64,000 nt of DNA. Origin: JANYCO01 sp031416415 (GTDB taxonomy: Bacteria > Bacteroidota > Bacteroidia > Cytophagales > Cytophagaceae). The notes under the pieces are model-generated. The model was not told the DNA's origin. It ran no database searches and saw nothing but the letters and a program-made list of their open reading frames with translations. Shown piece after piece: positions 16,601 to 24,503 of the stretch. Where the stretch lies: NCBI GenBank assembly GCA_031416415.1, contig JANOTP010000235.1, positions 1-64,000 on the forward strand, written 5' to 3'. A program made the translations under genes and the position numbers. Positions within the stretch are counted from its first letter, which is position 1. The number at the start of each line of letters is the position of its first letter.

Positions 16601-17597
16601 CCTTTTTCCCTCTTGCGGTAAAATCAGCAATCAAGTTCCCTATCAACTGAGACTTTCCTGTACCAGGAGGCCCTTGTACAACTAATGAGTTTCCTTCTTT
16701 TACTTTAATAAGCGCTGCTTCCTGGGAAGCGTCAGCCTTGAAGATTAAATAATTATTTTCCTCCTTTATTTTCAAATGCTCATCGACATGCTTACGTGAT
16801 TGTAAAAAATGTTCAAAGTCAGAAAATTCATTTTTTATAATTAACTCTTCATAATCCGGAACCAAATAAGAGCCAGCTTGAGGAAAGATCCCTAAGACAG
16901 CTTCAGAATATAATTTTAGTTCCCCATTTTTTTGCACTTCGTTAAATTCTTCCGCTTTATACTCTTTAAAAACATCTAACTTATCTGTAAACAAATCCTG
17001 ATTGAAATTTAATTCTAAAGGACTCGTTTTTAGAAATTCATACAAAGCAGTTCTAAAGGCAAGTGGGTCTTTATCAAAATCATCAAACGAAGTTTCTATC
17101 CACTCATCAGGAATACTAACTTTATTAAAATAAGAATACGCTAATAAGAAATTTTTATTTAAGGTAATACCAGAATTTTCCTTTTGAATCAACTGCCATT
17201 TGCCATTTTCAAGTTGTAGGTTAACTGGAAAAAACAATAGCGGACAACGTATTTGTGAACCATCCAACAATTTTCCTTTTACAAATGGCCAACCCACATA
17301 CAAATCTTGCACACCTGATTCTTCAAAGAGCATTTTTTCTCTCCTAGAAATTTTTCTAATATTTTTACTTATCTCATTTACTTTTTCATCCCTACTATCG
17401 AGTTCATCACAAAGAAATAATTTTTTTTTTCCTGAAATGAGTTGGCCGATAAGATGAAAAGAAGATTGTTTATACAAAAAATCAAGCCTATGTAAATCAA
17501 AAAATTGTTCACGATAAAGCTTAAGCAAACAAACAGATCTATTGCTACTACTTATATTCGTAAGTCTTTTCAAAAAGGACTTTAAAATTTTTTCCAT
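13650..17597 (-). CDS. Large SF1 (Upf1/DNA2-like) helicase with DUF4011-like N-terminus and degenerate nuclease-like C-terminus
   Basis: A 1315-residue cytoplasmic ATPase. Walker A is V-Q-G-P-P-G-T-G-K-S-Q near residue 310, motif II is I-F-D-E-A-S-Q near 939, followed by A-G-D-N-K-Q-L, the H-Y-R-S motif and N-V-A-I-T-R-A-K (motif VI). The N-terminal 280 residues resemble the DUF4011-type region seen in large bacterial SF1 helicases. The middle (about 400-880) is helical, a probable insertion or coiled coil. The last about 80 residues (F-A-D-I-T-V... and E-K-G-W-N-F-K-R-F-F-S-R-E-Y-W) resemble the Vsr/MTES_1575 nuclease fold without its catalytic Asp/Glu residues. It stands alone. A DNA repair or defence role is possible but unproven. 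Confidence 0.82.
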   Translation of the reverse strand: MEKILKSFLKRLTNISSSNRSVCLLKLYREQFFDLHRLDFLYKQSSFHLIGQLISGKKKLFLCDELDSRDEKVNEISKNIRKISRREKMLFEESGVQDLYVGWPFVKGKLLDGSQIRCPLLFFPVNLQLENGKWQLIQKENSGITLNKNFLLAYSYFNKVSIPDEWIETSFDDFDKDPLAFRTALYEFLKTSPLELNFNQDLFTDKLDVFKEYKAEEFNEVQKNGELKLYSEAVLGIFPQAGSYLVPDYEELIIKNEFSDFEHFLQSRKHVDEHLKIKEENNYLIFKADASQEAALIKVKEGNSLVVQGPPGTGKSQLIGNLIADFTARGKKVLLVCQKKAALEVVYDRLKEKGIHSFVTVVHDFRNDRAKIFEQLEKQISAVESYQKQNNGLDTIYLERNFIQASRQIKNSQDELGSFHKALYDTNDFGISAKELYLTSNPNAPTIDIKEYTYRFNLESSISFERKIKNILPYALQFMKEDYVWLHRKPFSGHYQRDLQSIIDTISKIPSYQRQLHESAAKQIVSGIEKYSLNFFTENAISATKITKLIKDADEYFLLLDILKEKTDLEWLKERQQKIKLYFSEGIPEISLKIDELEPCEECIRKYKESKRNFTTSLYWSFFSGDKNYIKDILSKNGLSLSLEGVELLKNKIFIRKKIEKEKSSLTKRSWIKSFPNKLDENEIENWFEYYFRVLEAKEIVLFSNVLENLVSHSKNDFKIFYKNFQIIPILAEDIAIHRELWLRYLTVDMIDVLLKDPNKEGYLLETLRKDFDLLIEFDKLQGELLSFEASIIHSLMTNKLTVSGEEKITLFRNSIRLQWLESLEEKSPILLSVSNLRMEQLERTLQESIADKMHLAQDILQLKLKESSYKNIEYNRLQNRITYRDLYHQVTKKKKLWPLRRLISEFGNELFDLIPCWMVSPESASALFPLQSLFDLVIFDEASQCFAEHGLPAMYRGKQVVIAGDNKQLKPNDLYKARWEDDNEDVPDLEIESLLDLSSKYLPSVQLTGHYRSKNLDLIDFSNKHFYKQSLQLIPYFEELNKLEPSIKYINVNGLWEKNSNPNEAREVVLLALELLKKDDGKSIGIVAFNFRQAQLISDLLEEISIQKKVLIPPNFFVKNIENVQGDERDIIIFSVGYAPDSRGHFTMQFGSLNQEGGENRLNVAITRAKEKIYLVASILPQQLLVETSVNEGPRLLKKYLEYAWLVSEGLYKPSPKIVEKESKDWYLSSKILKLTENNSFQYFDELPFADITVKKSGKYYSLISTDDYLYYNACNPKEMHAYKPLELKEKGWNFKRFFSREYWLNQNTFSRLL

Positions 17598-17830
17598 TTC
17601 TAAAAATATCTTTAAAAAGTAAATATAAGGAATTAGTATTGAGTTATCAGTATTACACCAACAGTTTTCCGACTAAATGCTTTATCACTATAACATTAGA
17701 TAAAAAGTAGAAAATGCACTTTAATCAGAAAAAAATAGAACCGTAACGTTAAACTAGTCTAGTATTGAATTTTATGTACTGGAAGGTTGGATAGTAAGAA
17801 ATAGGCACTATTTCATAAAGTATCCTTACC

Positions 17831-19849
17831 CTAATCCATTATAACCTTAATACCTACTATTTCATTATACGTGACTATTTTACAAGTGTAAATACCTTTT
17901 GGTAGTTCACCTCTTTGTATCTCAATCTCATTCTCGCCCGAAGACATTGGTTCATCAGCAAGTATCGACACTAATTTTCCCATGGAATCATACATCATTA
18001 TTTTTACTTTTTCTGAGTGTTGTAAATAAAAATGAATACTAGAAGACTGAACAACTGGATTAGGGAAAACGAAATTATTGTTTTTTGTTAACTCAGTTTT
18101 CGAAACAGAAGATATAATGGTTGGTAAAACAGATACATAATTCATATTAAACCCGCCAGTGTTCATTACAATTTTCATTTTCCTCAACCCTTGATACAAT
18201 TGAATGTTACTAGTAGTTACTGTTTGCCATTTTTGCCAACCATTGGTAGTATTTACGGCTATAACACCTGTAACATCTATCCCATCTATTTCAATATGAA
18301 AAGTACCAGAGGTACTACCATTTGCTACCCTACTTTGAAAATCGTACTTACCACTAGTGGTAATATTCACAGAATACTCCAGCCATTCACCAGCATCGGT
18401 CCATCCTACATCATAGGTACCTCCATTGTCAAGGCATTCTTCAATATCCACTCTACCTGTTCTGTAGAAACCTCCTAAATTAGTACTAGTAAGATCATAA
18501 TAACCTATGTTGTTCCCTCCTAAATTAAAATTTTCCACTTCCACTTTTCCAGGAATACTAATCGGCGTTCCTGAGAATGGTGAAGATAAAGTAGCCGCAT
18601 TTACAGTTATAGCAACTGCCGAAGAAGTAACTGTTTTCCCAATATTATCCATTACTACTGCGGTAAGGGAATAACTTCCAGGTCCTGCTCCCACCCACTT
18701 CATGGTATAAGGGGCGGCAAATACTTCTCCTATTTTAAACGTACCGGCATAATATTCTACTCGCATAATAGTTCCATCGCTATCCGCAGTATTGATTTCA
18801 AGTTGTACAGTATCTCCTTCAGTATAAACAGTACTTGCCAATGGCGCAGAAATAGATACCGTAGGGGAAATATTTGCTGCGTGACCAACCACAACCTCGT
18901 CAATAGCCAATAGTAAAGAATTAGCTCCTGTAGCATCACCAACCAATTGCCAAATCATAATACCTCCTGCTTGTTCAATTGCCAAAACGGTTTTTTGTTT
19001 GATTGTAGGAATTCCATTATAATATAAAACACCTCCTGTGGTCGGAATTTTTTGATCTTGATTTTGAGTTCCAGGATAATTTATCTGAATATCGGCAAAC
19101 GTGTAAGAACTGCTTGACGAACCCCAGTAATATCCATAAAAAGGCACACCAACAGTCAATTTAGCTGCTGGTATCCCTTTAGTTACTTGCCAATACGTTA
19201 GATCACTTACTGCAAATGAATAAGGAGCATGTTGCCCAGGCCCTGTCCAAGTTCCATAAGCATCGTAAGACATTAAATTTATAAAATCAAACTTACTAGC
19301 GGCAATATTGGTAACGCGAGTGGCAAACCAAGTGGCCAGAGCAGCTGTCATTAGTTTGTTCTGTGCATGCAATCCTACTTCCAATGAAGTTATAAAATTT
19401 TCGTATTGAACACTCGTTAACGTAGTACCATTCAATACATCACCTTCAATATCTACATCAATACCATCTAAATTATTATCTACTGCGTATTGTACTATTT
19501 TAGCTACGAAGCCAGACAAATCAGCATTGATAAGGTTTCTATAAGTAATTCCTGGAGCACCCGCGCCACCAAGTGACATTAAAACTTTTACATTTTGTGC
19601 ATGAGCTGTAGTTACTACAGTAGCAAGATTTGCAAGTGTTCCATTACTAGTAGCAAGATCTCCCGTGGCATTGGGATTTGCAAAAGCAATATTTATATGC
19701 GTAACTTTTGTTAGATCTACAGCATTAATCGTATTTGGATAATTTCCCCATGAAGGCAAATAACCTATTACTTTGAATTGTGCATTTGAAACTGTTTTGG
19801 AAAACAACACAAATCCAACTATTAACCCCACTAGAATTTTATTAAGCAT
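17831..19849 (-). CDS. Secreted GH18 chitinase-like enzyme with Ig-like and CBM6 domains and T9SS tail
   Basis: About 672 residues. The start at ATG 19849 gives a clean signal peptide ending near N-A-Q; an ATG 13 codons upstream is less likely. Residues about 24-320 are a glycoside hydrolase family 18 barrel with the full catalytic motif D-G-I-D-V-D-I-E near 126-133 and M-S-Y-D-A-Y. Then come an Ig-like domain (about 330-425), a CBM6-type carbohydrate-binding domain (V-E-V-E-N-F ... D-A-G-E-W-L-E-Y-S-V, about 430-585), and a type IX secretion tail (F-P-N-P-V ... L-P-K-G-I-Y). It probably acts outside the cell on chitin or another N-acetylglucosamine polymer. Confidence 0.9.
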   Translation of the reverse strand: MLNKILVGLIVGFVLFSKTVSNAQFKVIGYLPSWGNYPNTINAVDLTKVTHINIAFANPNATGDLATSNGTLANLATVVTTAHAQNVKVLMSLGGAGAPGITYRNLINADLSGFVAKIVQYAVDNNLDGIDVDIEGDVLNGTTLTSVQYENFITSLEVGLHAQNKLMTAALATWFATRVTNIAASKFDFINLMSYDAYGTWTGPGQHAPYSFAVSDLTYWQVTKGIPAAKLTVGVPFYGYYWGSSSSSYTFADIQINYPGTQNQDQKIPTTGGVLYYNGIPTIKQKTVLAIEQAGGIMIWQLVGDATGANSLLLAIDEVVVGHAANISPTVSISAPLASTVYTEGDTVQLEINTADSDGTIMRVEYYAGTFKIGEVFAAPYTMKWVGAGPGSYSLTAVVMDNIGKTVTSSAVAITVNAATLSSPFSGTPISIPGKVEVENFNLGGNNIGYYDLTSTNLGGFYRTGRVDIEECLDNGGTYDVGWTDAGEWLEYSVNITTSGKYDFQSRVANGSTSGTFHIEIDGIDVTGVIAVNTTNGWQKWQTVTTSNIQLYQGLRKMKIVMNTGGFNMNYVSVLPTIISSVSKTELTKNNNFVFPNPVVQSSSIHFYLQHSEKVKIMMYDSMGKLVSILADEPMSSGENEIEIQRGELPKGIYTCKIVTYNEIVGIKVIMD

Positions 19850-20038
19850 AGTTTTTTTAAAATTGAATGAACAACAAGTATTCACCATTCTTAAATTTAC
19901 GGCCTTAAAGTTAAATTAAGAAAATTACAGAACGGAATTATTATAAAAATTATTAAAATTGTCAAAATTATATAACTAAATATATAATTAATGGTACTTC
20001 AAATAAAAAGTTTAAATAATACAGACATAAAAGATAAC

Positions 20039-20488
20039 TTATTTATTTAAAAAGGAAGAATATTCTTCTATTAGAATAGTTGAGACATCAAATAACCAAT
20101 AAAAAGTATTTTTTATTTTTTTTCCTTGGATGTGTTTAGAAAGGTCGGCTAGAAGGCTATGGCAAAGAGTCTTATTAAAGCTTTGTTTAAATTCTATTTC
20201 CCCTTGTAAAGCGTTAAGATGATTTTGAATTAAAGAAAGATTTTTGTGTATACTAGACAAATGGCTTATATAGTCTTTCGAATAGGTATTCTGTAACTCT
20301 TCTCTGATAACTACGACTTCTTTTTCTAAACGATCAAATTCATTCTGTTTCAACTCTAAAAGAGCACGCTCGTCTATTGAAAGCTGTCCTTTATCTTCTG
20401 CAAACGCAGCGCCATCTATCTGATTGCTTAAATCATGCTGTAAACGATAGAGGGATTGAAGTTGAAAATTTATTTCTAAAAAACTCAT
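20039..20488 (-). CDS. Coiled-coil protein, unknown function (149 aa)
   Basis: A 149-residue soluble protein, strongly helical and heptad-like from about residue 10 to 115 (L-K-Q-N-E-F-D-R-L-E-K-E-V-V-V-I-R). It has no signal peptide. The C-terminal K-N-T-F-Y-W-L-F-D-V-S-T-I-L-I-E segment is amphipathic rather than a true membrane span. It is divergent from ilvD across a 99-nt intergenic region. I do not recognise a family. Confidence 0.6.
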   Translation of the reverse strand: MSFLEINFQLQSLYRLQHDLSNQIDGAAFAEDKGQLSIDERALLELKQNEFDRLEKEVVVIREELQNTYSKDYISHLSSIHKNLSLIQNHLNALQGEIEFKQSFNKTLCHSLLADLSKHIQGKKIKNTFYWLFDVSTILIEEYSSFLNK

Positions 20489-20551
20489 TAGTATGGTTTT
20501 TGCGACTCGAAGGTAGCGAAAAATTTATTTTTTATTATCCTCTTAAGCTAC

Positions 20552-20559
20552 TAAATTTG
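20552..20559 (+). promoter_or_regulatory. Possible -7 box for ilvD
   Basis: TAAATTTG matches the TAnnTTTG element and lies 28 nt before the ilvD ATG. No TTG is found at the -33 distance. Confidence 0.35.
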
Positions 20560-20587
20560 TCGCACGTCAATAATAAAATTAAGTACT

Positions 20588-22264
20588 ATGCCTTTAAACA
20601 AATACAGTTCAAAACTTACACAAGATACCTCTCAACCTGCTTCACAAGCAATGATGTACGGGGCAGGATTTACAGAAGAAGACATGAACAAAGCACAGGT
20701 CGCCATCGCCTCTACAGGGTATGAAGGCAATACCTGCAATATGCACCTCAATGACCTAGCAGCATTAATAAAAGAAGGCACAAAAAAAGCTGGACTTAAA
20801 CCTCTTCAATTCAATACTATTGGAGTAAGCGATGGAATGTCAATGGGAACTGACGGAATGAGGTATTCATTAGTTTCTCGCGATGTAATTGCGGATTCAA
20901 TTGAAGCTATATCAAGTGCGCACTATTACGATTCTATAGTATCTATCGTGGGATGTGATAAAAACATGCCTGGAGCAATCATGGGAATGACTCGCTTGAA
21001 TAGACCTGGTATAATGGTATACGGAGGAACTATCCGATCTGGTGTATGGAAAGGTGAAAAATTAAACATCGTTTCTGCTTTTGAAGCATTGGGCAAAAAA
21101 TTTGCACACGCAATTACAGAAGAAGATTTCAAAGGAATAATTCAAAACTCCGTACCAGGAGCTGGTGCCTGTGGAGGTATGTATACGGCCAACACAATGG
21201 CCGCTGCTATTGAAGCAATGGGAATGTCTTTGCCTTATAGCTCTACTGCTCCAGCAACCAGCGATAAAAAAAGAAACGAATGTTTAGCCGTTGGTGAAGC
21301 AATCAAAATACTACTTGAAAAAGACATCAAACCAAAAGATATTATTACTTACGAATCTATCTGCAACGGTATTCGTGTAGCTATGATATTGGGAGGCTCT
21401 ACCAATCTTGTATTACATTATTTAGCCATTGCAAAAACGGCAGGAATTAAGTTTGCCTTAAAAGATATTCAGGCACTCTCCGATAAAACTCCATTATTGG
21501 CAGATCTGAAACCAAGCGGAAAATATATGATGGAAGACTTGGACAATATTGGGGGGCTACCTTCTATCATGAAGATGCTACTAAAAGAAGGTTTGCTTAA
21601 CGGCGACTGTATGACAGTAACAGGGAAAACACTAAAAGAAAATCTTGCAACTTCTCCCGACTTACCAAAAGATCAAGATATAATTTTACCAATTTCTAAT
21701 CCAATCAAAAAGGAAGGACACCTTCAAATACTATGGGGGAACCTAGCTCCAGAAGGATCTGTTGCTAAAATTACAGGAAAAGAAGGTGTTGAATTTGAGG
21801 GGCCAGCTGTATGCTTCGACTCTGAAGAAGCACTAAACATTGGTATTGAAAAAGGAGAAGTAAAAGCTGGACACGTAGTAGTGATTCGTTATGTTGGTCC
21901 TAGAGGAGCTCCTGGAATGCCTGAAATGCTAAAACCTACCTCCCTTCTAATTGGTGCAGGACTTGGCGATTCAGTAGCACTTATTACAGACGGACGTTTC
22001 TCTGGTGGTACACATGGTTTCGTAGTTGGACATTTAACACCCGAAGCTCAAGAAGGCGGCAATATTGGTCTAGTAAAAAATGGCGACATTATTTCAATAG
22101 ACGCAGTTCACAATAAGATTGATTTTAAAATATCAGATGCTGAACTTGCTGAACGAAGAAAAAATTGGGTGAAACCTGCTTACAAAGCTACAAGCGGATT
22201 GCTATATAAATACCAACGAACGGTATCGTCTGCCTCCGAAGGCTGTGTAACAGACTCGTTTTAA
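20588..22264 (+). CDS. ilvD: Dihydroxy-acid dehydratase
   Basis: A 558-residue enzyme that dehydrates 2,3-dihydroxy-isovalerate and its methyl homologue in valine and isoleucine synthesis. It carries the three cysteines expected to ligate the Fe-S cluster (G-N-T-C-N-M near 50, V-G-C-D-K-N near 122, G-A-C-G-G-M near 195), G-V-S-D-G-M-S-M-G-T, and the C-terminal D-G-R-F-S-G-G-T-H-G motif. Length and motif order are standard. The usual ilvBHC partners are not adjacent, so the gene is separated from the rest of the pathway. Confidence 0.97.
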   Translation: MPLNKYSSKLTQDTSQPASQAMMYGAGFTEEDMNKAQVAIASTGYEGNTCNMHLNDLAALIKEGTKKAGLKPLQFNTIGVSDGMSMGTDGMRYSLVSRDVIADSIEAISSAHYYDSIVSIVGCDKNMPGAIMGMTRLNRPGIMVYGGTIRSGVWKGEKLNIVSAFEALGKKFAHAITEEDFKGIIQNSVPGAGACGGMYTANTMAAAIEAMGMSLPYSSTAPATSDKKRNECLAVGEAIKILLEKDIKPKDIITYESICNGIRVAMILGGSTNLVLHYLAIAKTAGIKFALKDIQALSDKTPLLADLKPSGKYMMEDLDNIGGLPSIMKMLLKEGLLNGDCMTVTGKTLKENLATSPDLPKDQDIILPISNPIKKEGHLQILWGNLAPEGSVAKITGKEGVEFEGPAVCFDSEEALNIGIEKGEVKAGHVVVIRYVGPRGAPGMPEMLKPTSLLIGAGLGDSVALITDGRFSGGTHGFVVGHLTPEAQEGGNIGLVKNGDIISIDAVHNKIDFKISDAELAERRKNWVKPAYKATSGLLYKYQRTVSSASEGCVTDSF

Positions 22265-22278
22265 TTAATCAAAATTCT

Positions 22279-22324
22279 TAGTCCACACATCAGAAAATTA
22301 AAACCTTTTCTTTTGAGTGGACTA
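22279..22324. terminator. Possible terminator after ilvD
   Basis: An 8-bp inverted repeat TAGTCCAC/GTGGACTA encloses a smaller AGAAAA/TTTTCT hairpin, 15 nt after the ilvD stop. The following sequence is GTCTTATTTA rather than a clean T run, so efficiency is uncertain. It lies just upstream of the first M48 lipoprotein. Confidence 0.45.
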
Positions 22325-22351
22325 GTCTTATTTATACTAAAATCAATCACT

Positions 22352-23158
22352 ATGAAATTTATATATATCACATTCGTACTTGCTTTAGGCTTTACACTAG
22401 GCTGTCAAACAAACCCTGTAACGGGCAGAAAATCATTAGGACTAGTTTCATCTTCTGAAATGCAATCTATGAGCTATACCGAATACAGCTCTTTTCTCTC
22501 TTCACATAAACTCTCCTCAAATACAGAGCAAACTGCGATGGTAAAAAGAGTAGGTTCAAAAATACAAAAAGCGGTCGAAACTTATTTAACTCAAAACGGA
22601 AAGAGCAGTCAACTTTCTGGTTTTAAATGGGAGTTTAATTTGGTAGAAGATCCTGCTGTAAATGCTTGGTGTATGCCAGGTGGAAAGGTAGTAGTATACA
22701 CTGGCATAATGCCCGTTGTAGAAAGTGAAGCAGGATTAGCAGTAGTACTAGGTCACGAAATAGCACATGCCATCGCTAATCATGGTGCAGAGAGAATGAG
22801 CCAAGGTATTGTTCAACAACTTGGAGGGACCGCTCTCTCTGTAGCCTTAGCCAACAAACCCGCAGAAACTAAAGCTATTTTCTCTCAAGCCTACAATGTA
22901 GGGAGCCAAGTCGCAGTTATGTTACCATATAGTAGAATGCATGAGTCTGAAGCAGATCACATGGGACTAATTTTTATGGCAATGGCAGGCTATAACCCAA
23001 AAGAAGCCGTAACTTTTTGGCAACGCATGAAAAGTGCAGCAGGAGCAGGACAAAAACCCAGCGAACTAATGTCTACACACCCTTCTGACGACAAACGAAT
23101 CGCAGATATTCAAAATTGGCTACCTGAAGTACAACAAAAATATTATAAACCTCAATAA
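22352..23158 (+). CDS. M48 family metalloprotease lipoprotein, copy 1
   Basis: The start is set at ATG 22352, which gives a short lipoprotein signal ending F-T-L-G before Cys18. The mature 250-residue domain is a periplasmic zinc protease of family M48: H-E-I-A-H at residues 135-139, the third ligand in H-E-S-E-A-D near 192, and W-C-M-P-G-G-K-V-V-V ahead of the site. It resembles the LoiP/BepA-like group of outer-membrane quality-control proteases, but without their TPR repeats. It is duplicated by the next gene, with more than 80% identity by eye. Confidence 0.92.
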   Translation: MKFIYITFVLALGFTLGCQTNPVTGRKSLGLVSSSEMQSMSYTEYSSFLSSHKLSSNTEQTAMVKRVGSKIQKAVETYLTQNGKSSQLSGFKWEFNLVEDPAVNAWCMPGGKVVVYTGIMPVVESEAGLAVVLGHEIAHAIANHGAERMSQGIVQQLGGTALSVALANKPAETKAIFSQAYNVGSQVAVMLPYSRMHESEADHMGLIFMAMAGYNPKEAVTFWQRMKSAAGAGQKPSELMSTHPSDDKRIADIQNWLPEVQQKYYKPQ

Positions 23159-23162
23159 TACG

Positions 23163-23204
23163 GCAAGCGTTTGAGCAACAATAAACTTTTGCTCAAACGC
23201 TTGC
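23163..23204 (+). terminator. Rho-independent terminator of the first M48 gene
   Basis: A 16-bp perfect stem GCAAGCGTTTGAGCAA/TTGCTCAAACGCTTGC with a 10-nt loop, followed by TCTTTTTAT. It begins 5 nt after the stop codon. Confidence 0.88.
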
Positions 23205-23271
23205 TCTTTTTATAATACTGATACTTTTACTTTTAAAGAAAAATACTTTTACATAATCAAACCTAGCAATC

Positions 23272-23332
23272 ATGTAACATATTGTGATACTTATGTAAAC
23301 AATCAATTGCATAATGTTGTCAATTTTACAGC
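23272..23332 (+). promoter_or_regulatory. Conserved three-block upstream element, copy A
   Basis: ATGTAAC at 23272, ACTTATGTAAAC at 23289 and CAATTTTACAGC at 23321. The same blocks, with identical spacing of 17 and 49 nt, occur at 24439-24499. This copy lies 167 nt upstream of the second M48 gene. It may be a shared promoter or operator. Confidence 0.5.
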
Positions 23333-23498
23333 CTCGTGAGAGCAGGTCCTAAAGATTGCATTGTCTTAAATAGGTATAAAGATATTCTGTAGTACTACTA
23401 TAGTATAGTTATAATATATACCTCAAAACTATTTAAGAAAGCAAAAGGATAAAATAAACCTATTTTATTAATAATTATTTATAATTAAACAAACACTT

Positions 23499-24305
23499 AT
23501 GAAACATCTGTCTTATGTATTGTTGCTTACAATTGGCTTTATTCTGGGCTGCAAAACAAATCCTGTAACGGGAAGAAAATCTTTAGAACTTATTCCTTCT
23601 TCGGAAATGCAATCTATGAGCTATAGTGAATACCGTTCTTTTCTCTCCTCTCATAAGCTTTCTACAAATACCGAGCAAACCGCAATGGTAAAAAGAATAG
23701 GTGCTAGAATACAAACAGCAGTTGAAACTTATTTAGCTCAAAATGGTAAGAGCAATGAGGTTAAAGGGTTCCAATGGGAATTTAACTTAATAGAAGATCC
23801 TGCTGTAAATGCATGGTGCATGCCGGGTGGCAAAGTAGTAGTATACACTGGAATAATGCCTGTAGTACAAAGTGAAACAGGCTTAGCTGTAGTAATGGGA
23901 CACGAAATCGCCCATGCCATCGCCAATCATGGGGGAGAGCGAATGAGTCAAGGTATGGTTCAGCAACTTGGCGGCGTTGCTCTATCTGTAGCTTTAGCTA
24001 ACAAGCCTACTGAAACTAAAGCACTTTTCGCACAAGCTTATAATGTTAGTAGCCAAGTCGGTGTTATGTTGCCCTACAGCAGAATGCATGAGTCAGAAGC
24101 AGATCATATGGGATTAATATTTATGGCGATGGCAGGATATAACCCAAGAGAAGCAGTAACTTTTTGGCAACGAATGAAAAATGTTGCAGGAGCAGGACAA
24201 AAACCTAGTGAACTATTGTCTACACACCCTTCAGACGATAAACGTATAAAAGATATTCAAAATTGGTTACCTGAAGTAGAAAAAAAATATTATAAACCTC
24301 AGTAA
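23499..24305 (+). CDS. M48 family metalloprotease lipoprotein, copy 2
   Basis: 268 residues, the same length as the preceding gene and more than 80% identical to it, with the lipobox ending at Cys18 (F-I-L-G-C). Both zinc motifs (H-E-I-A-H at 135-139 and H-E-S-E-A-D-H) are intact, so both copies should be active. Differences cluster in the signal peptide, in residues about 85-90 and in the linker around 125, while the catalytic region is nearly unchanged. It has its own 340-nt upstream region and a separate terminator, so regulation may differ from that of copy 1. Confidence 0.92.
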   Translation: MKHLSYVLLLTIGFILGCKTNPVTGRKSLELIPSSEMQSMSYSEYRSFLSSHKLSTNTEQTAMVKRIGARIQTAVETYLAQNGKSNEVKGFQWEFNLIEDPAVNAWCMPGGKVVVYTGIMPVVQSETGLAVVMGHEIAHAIANHGGERMSQGMVQQLGGVALSVALANKPTETKALFAQAYNVSSQVGVMLPYSRMHESEADHMGLIFMAMAGYNPREAVTFWQRMKNVAGAGQKPSELLSTHPSDDKRIKDIQNWLPEVEKKYYKPQ

Positions 24306-24310
24306 AAATC

Positions 24311-24366
24311 AGTTTAATAAAAGAGAAGTTATGTTTTTAAAAACATAACTTCTCTTTTATTAAACT
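24311..24366. terminator. 56-nt perfect loop-less palindrome, terminator of the second M48 gene
   Basis: The 28 nt from 24311 (AGTTTAATAAAAGAGAAGTT...) are exactly reverse-complemented by 24339-24366 with no spacer. It starts 5 nt after the stop codon. The centre is TTTTTAAAAA and the T-rich right arm (CTCTTTTATTAAACT) can act as the U-tract. Confidence 0.82.
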
Positions 24367-24438
24367 TAGAATTTTTTTAACTCTATCTAATTGTTATTAA
24401 TTCTCTAATTAGAAAAATAATAACAATTAGTAGTAATA

Positions 24439-24499
24439 ATGTAACTTTTCGCAAGACTTGTGTAAGCCATAATTTATAAAAAGTCATCAATTTTACAGC
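24439..24499 (+). promoter_or_regulatory. Conserved three-block upstream element, copy B
   Basis: ATGTAAC at 24439, ACTTGTGTAAGC at 24456 and CAATTTTACAGC at 24488, matching copy A at 23272-23332 in order and exact spacing. It ends only 4 nt before the DUF748 ATG at 24504. If it is a promoter, that gene is leaderless or uses a later start. Confidence 0.5.
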
Positions 24500-24503
24500 T
24501 CAC

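Larger units (their letters stand above)
23159..23498. other. 340-nt intergenic region between the M48 paralogues
   Basis: It holds the hairpin terminator of the first M48 gene (23163-23204) and, further on, the three-block element at 23272-23332 that recurs before the DUF748 gene. The remaining about 165 nt up to ATG 23499 has no open frame I would call a gene. It is AT-rich and includes a run of short TATAG/ATATA words at 23390-23420. Confidence 0.6.
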
